A stretch of DNA of 7,227 nt from NCBI GenBank assembly GCA_015654495.1, contig JAATGW010000251.1:1-7227 (forward strand), given 5' to 3'. The stretch is from Chitinophagales bacterium (lineage in GTDB: Bacteria; Bacteroidota; Bacteroidia; Chitinophagales; Chitinophagaceae). The number at the start of each line of letters is the position of its first letter. The stretch's first letter is position 1. A program made the position numbers and the translations under genes. Under the pieces are notes generated by a model. The model ran no database searches. It worked only from the letters and a program-made list of their open reading frames with translations, and had not been told where the DNA came from. Positions 5,749 to 7,227 of the stretch are shown piece after piece.

Positions 5749-7227
5749 ATGAAAAAAATCAGCACTTTAATAATTTTCATGCTCCTGGTGCTGTGCTCCT
5801 ATAGTCAACATCCCTCAAGAAAGGAAGCCGATTCACTGATTGCCTCAATGACAGAAAAGAAGCCCCAGGCTGATCGCCTCAATTCGCTATTGCTGCTTGC
5901 GGACTTTCATATTTTCAAACCTGGCGAAAACAAAGCTGATCTGGATAGTGCAGCCGGATTTATCATGGAAGCAAAGAAGATGGCCCGGGATATGAACTCC
6001 GATGAAGCGCTCGCATATTCAGCTTTAATGGAATCCTGTGTTCTCAGAGAAAGGGGGCAACGCCAGCAGGCAAAAGAAATAGCGGAAAAAGCAGTGCAGG
6101 ATCTGAAAAACGGGAAGAATAAATTTTATACAGGACGGGCCTGTTATGAGTTGGCGGAATACTACAATCATGAAGACACCGGGCAACTTAAAATAAAGAT
6201 TGTTCTTGTAGAGCAGGCGGCGGCTGCCTTCGGGTTATCAGGTCACATAGAATGGAAAGCATATAGTCTTAGAATGCTGGCAGATATCTATTCCTGGGAG
6301 CTCAATTATGATATTAATAAAGCGCTGGCAACTATTAAGCAATCCCTGGAGGCTTATCAGTCTATCAACTATAAACAACTGCAGGGTGTTTATTCGATAA
6401 TGGGAGAACTCTATAAAGAGCAAAGCAATTACAAACAGGCTTTATTTTACGAACTGGAAGCCTTGCGCACTGCTGAAGAAGTGGGAGATACATCTATACA
6501 ACTTTGCCATATCAATAATACTATTGGTCAGATTTACGGCGTAATGCAGAACTACGAAATGGCGATCAGTTATTTTAAACGCTCAATGGAAACGGCTCAA
6601 CGGAATAACGACGTTGCAGCAACCCTTCAACTGGCACTCAATATTACTTTGATGTATAGCCGGATAAACAAATCAGCTGAAGCACTTGAATTTTTAAAAT
6701 CCATACCTGAAAAATACCTGAAGACAACAGATGCCACCGACCACATGATGCCAATGGCTTATATGAACACCTATGTTTCTCTGGGACAATTCAGCCAGGC
6801 AAAACCCTACTGTGATGTGCTTTTAAAACTGGATAAGAGTGGATCACTCGAACCTTATGTATGCAATAACGCTTATCGGATCATAGCCAGGTATTATATA
6901 GGCATCAGGCAATATCCGGAAGCAAGGCATTACCTGGAGAAGAATAAAATACTGAACGAGAAATTGGGCGATCCGGTCAGGAAACTTCGTGATCTTATGG
7001 TATGGTATCAGCTTGATTCTATCCAGGGTAATTACAAAACTGCATTAACGCATCTGCTCGAACAAAAAAAGATAGGTGATTCCTTACTTAATGCTGCCAA
7101 AATCCAGCAGTTTCAACAATTGGAAATCGAATATGAAACATCAAAATAAGAGGATTCCCTGAAAATAAAAAATAAGTATCTAACGGTGGGGAATCAAAAT
7201 TATCAGCTACAGCAGAGTCGTCTGAAC
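5749..7227 (+). pseudogene. Second TPR sensor kinase, interrupted by in-frame TAA and cut by the window edge
   Basis: The chosen ATG (5749) opens a typical signal peptide, MKKISTLIIFMLLVLCSYSQ. An ATG two codons earlier and a TTG at 5722 are possible but add nothing. Translation gives 466 residues up to TAA at 7147-7149. About 35-420 is a TPR array, for example around LQGVYSIMGELYKEQSNYKQAL and CHINNTIGQIYGVMQNYEMA. The end is paralogous to the first kinase: QLDSIQGNYKTALTHL, DSLLNAAKIQQFQQLEIEYETSK. After the TAA the same frame reads on to the edge as EDSLKIKNKYL and QLQQSRLN, the coiled coil that precedes the membrane helix in this family. The TAA aligns with Lys554 (AAA) of the first kinase, so a single AAA-to-TAA change would explain it. 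The gene begins 34 bp after the first kinase's stop, suggesting one operon. The kinase half would lie beyond the window. Confidence 0.75.

Noticed and set aside
4905..5804. Genome-wide reassignment of TGA to an amino acid (for example glycine)
   Set aside because: The kinase ends naturally at TGA 5712. Reading through would add 30 codons of unrelated sequence overlapping the next gene's signal peptide. The paralogue's internal stop is TAA, which such a code would not explain.

Overview
The window looks like a chromosomal piece of a Bacteroidota bacterium, probably Chitinophagaceae or a close relative. The reasons are the secreted TPR / coiled-coil / HisKA_2 sensor kinases, a REC-AAA+-Fis regulator of the type found with them, A-rich leaders that mostly lack a Shine-Dalgarno sequence, and moderate-to-low GC. 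This assignment is by recognition only; no search was run.

Layout. Positions 1-407 (minus) hold the N-terminal part of an exported alpha/beta hydrolase that runs off the left edge. Positions 408-917 have no convincing gene. Positions 918-2312 (minus) encode an intact NtrC-type response regulator. Positions 2313-3131 form a long divergent intergenic region with several dyads and a run of potential RNA hairpins. Positions 3132-5714 (plus) carry a TPR sensor histidine kinase reading frame of 860 codons interrupted by two in-frame TGA codons. Positions 5749-7227 (plus) carry a paralogous second TPR sensor kinase, interrupted by an in-frame TAA and cut by the right edge.

How the parts fit. The two kinases and the divergent sigma-54 activator have the layout of a two-component locus: periplasmic TPR sensing, transmembrane signalling, HisKA_2 phosphotransfer, then activation of sigma-54 promoters. 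The regulator keeps all its key residues. As written, neither kinase can be made as one chain: the first stops at its transmembrane segment and again inside its ATPase domain, the second stops just before its coiled coil. All three stops lie in otherwise unbroken, well-conserved frames. Recent pseudogenisation (or sequence error) is the simplest reading; recoding is possible but poorly supported. If the stops are real, the regulator may have lost its partners.

The least explained DNA is 2700-3131. It contains three closely spaced hairpin candidates (2731-2858), a fourth at 2901-2930, and a 12-bp stem just upstream of the first kinase (3072-3105) that competes with a perfect 12-bp palindrome (3064-3075).
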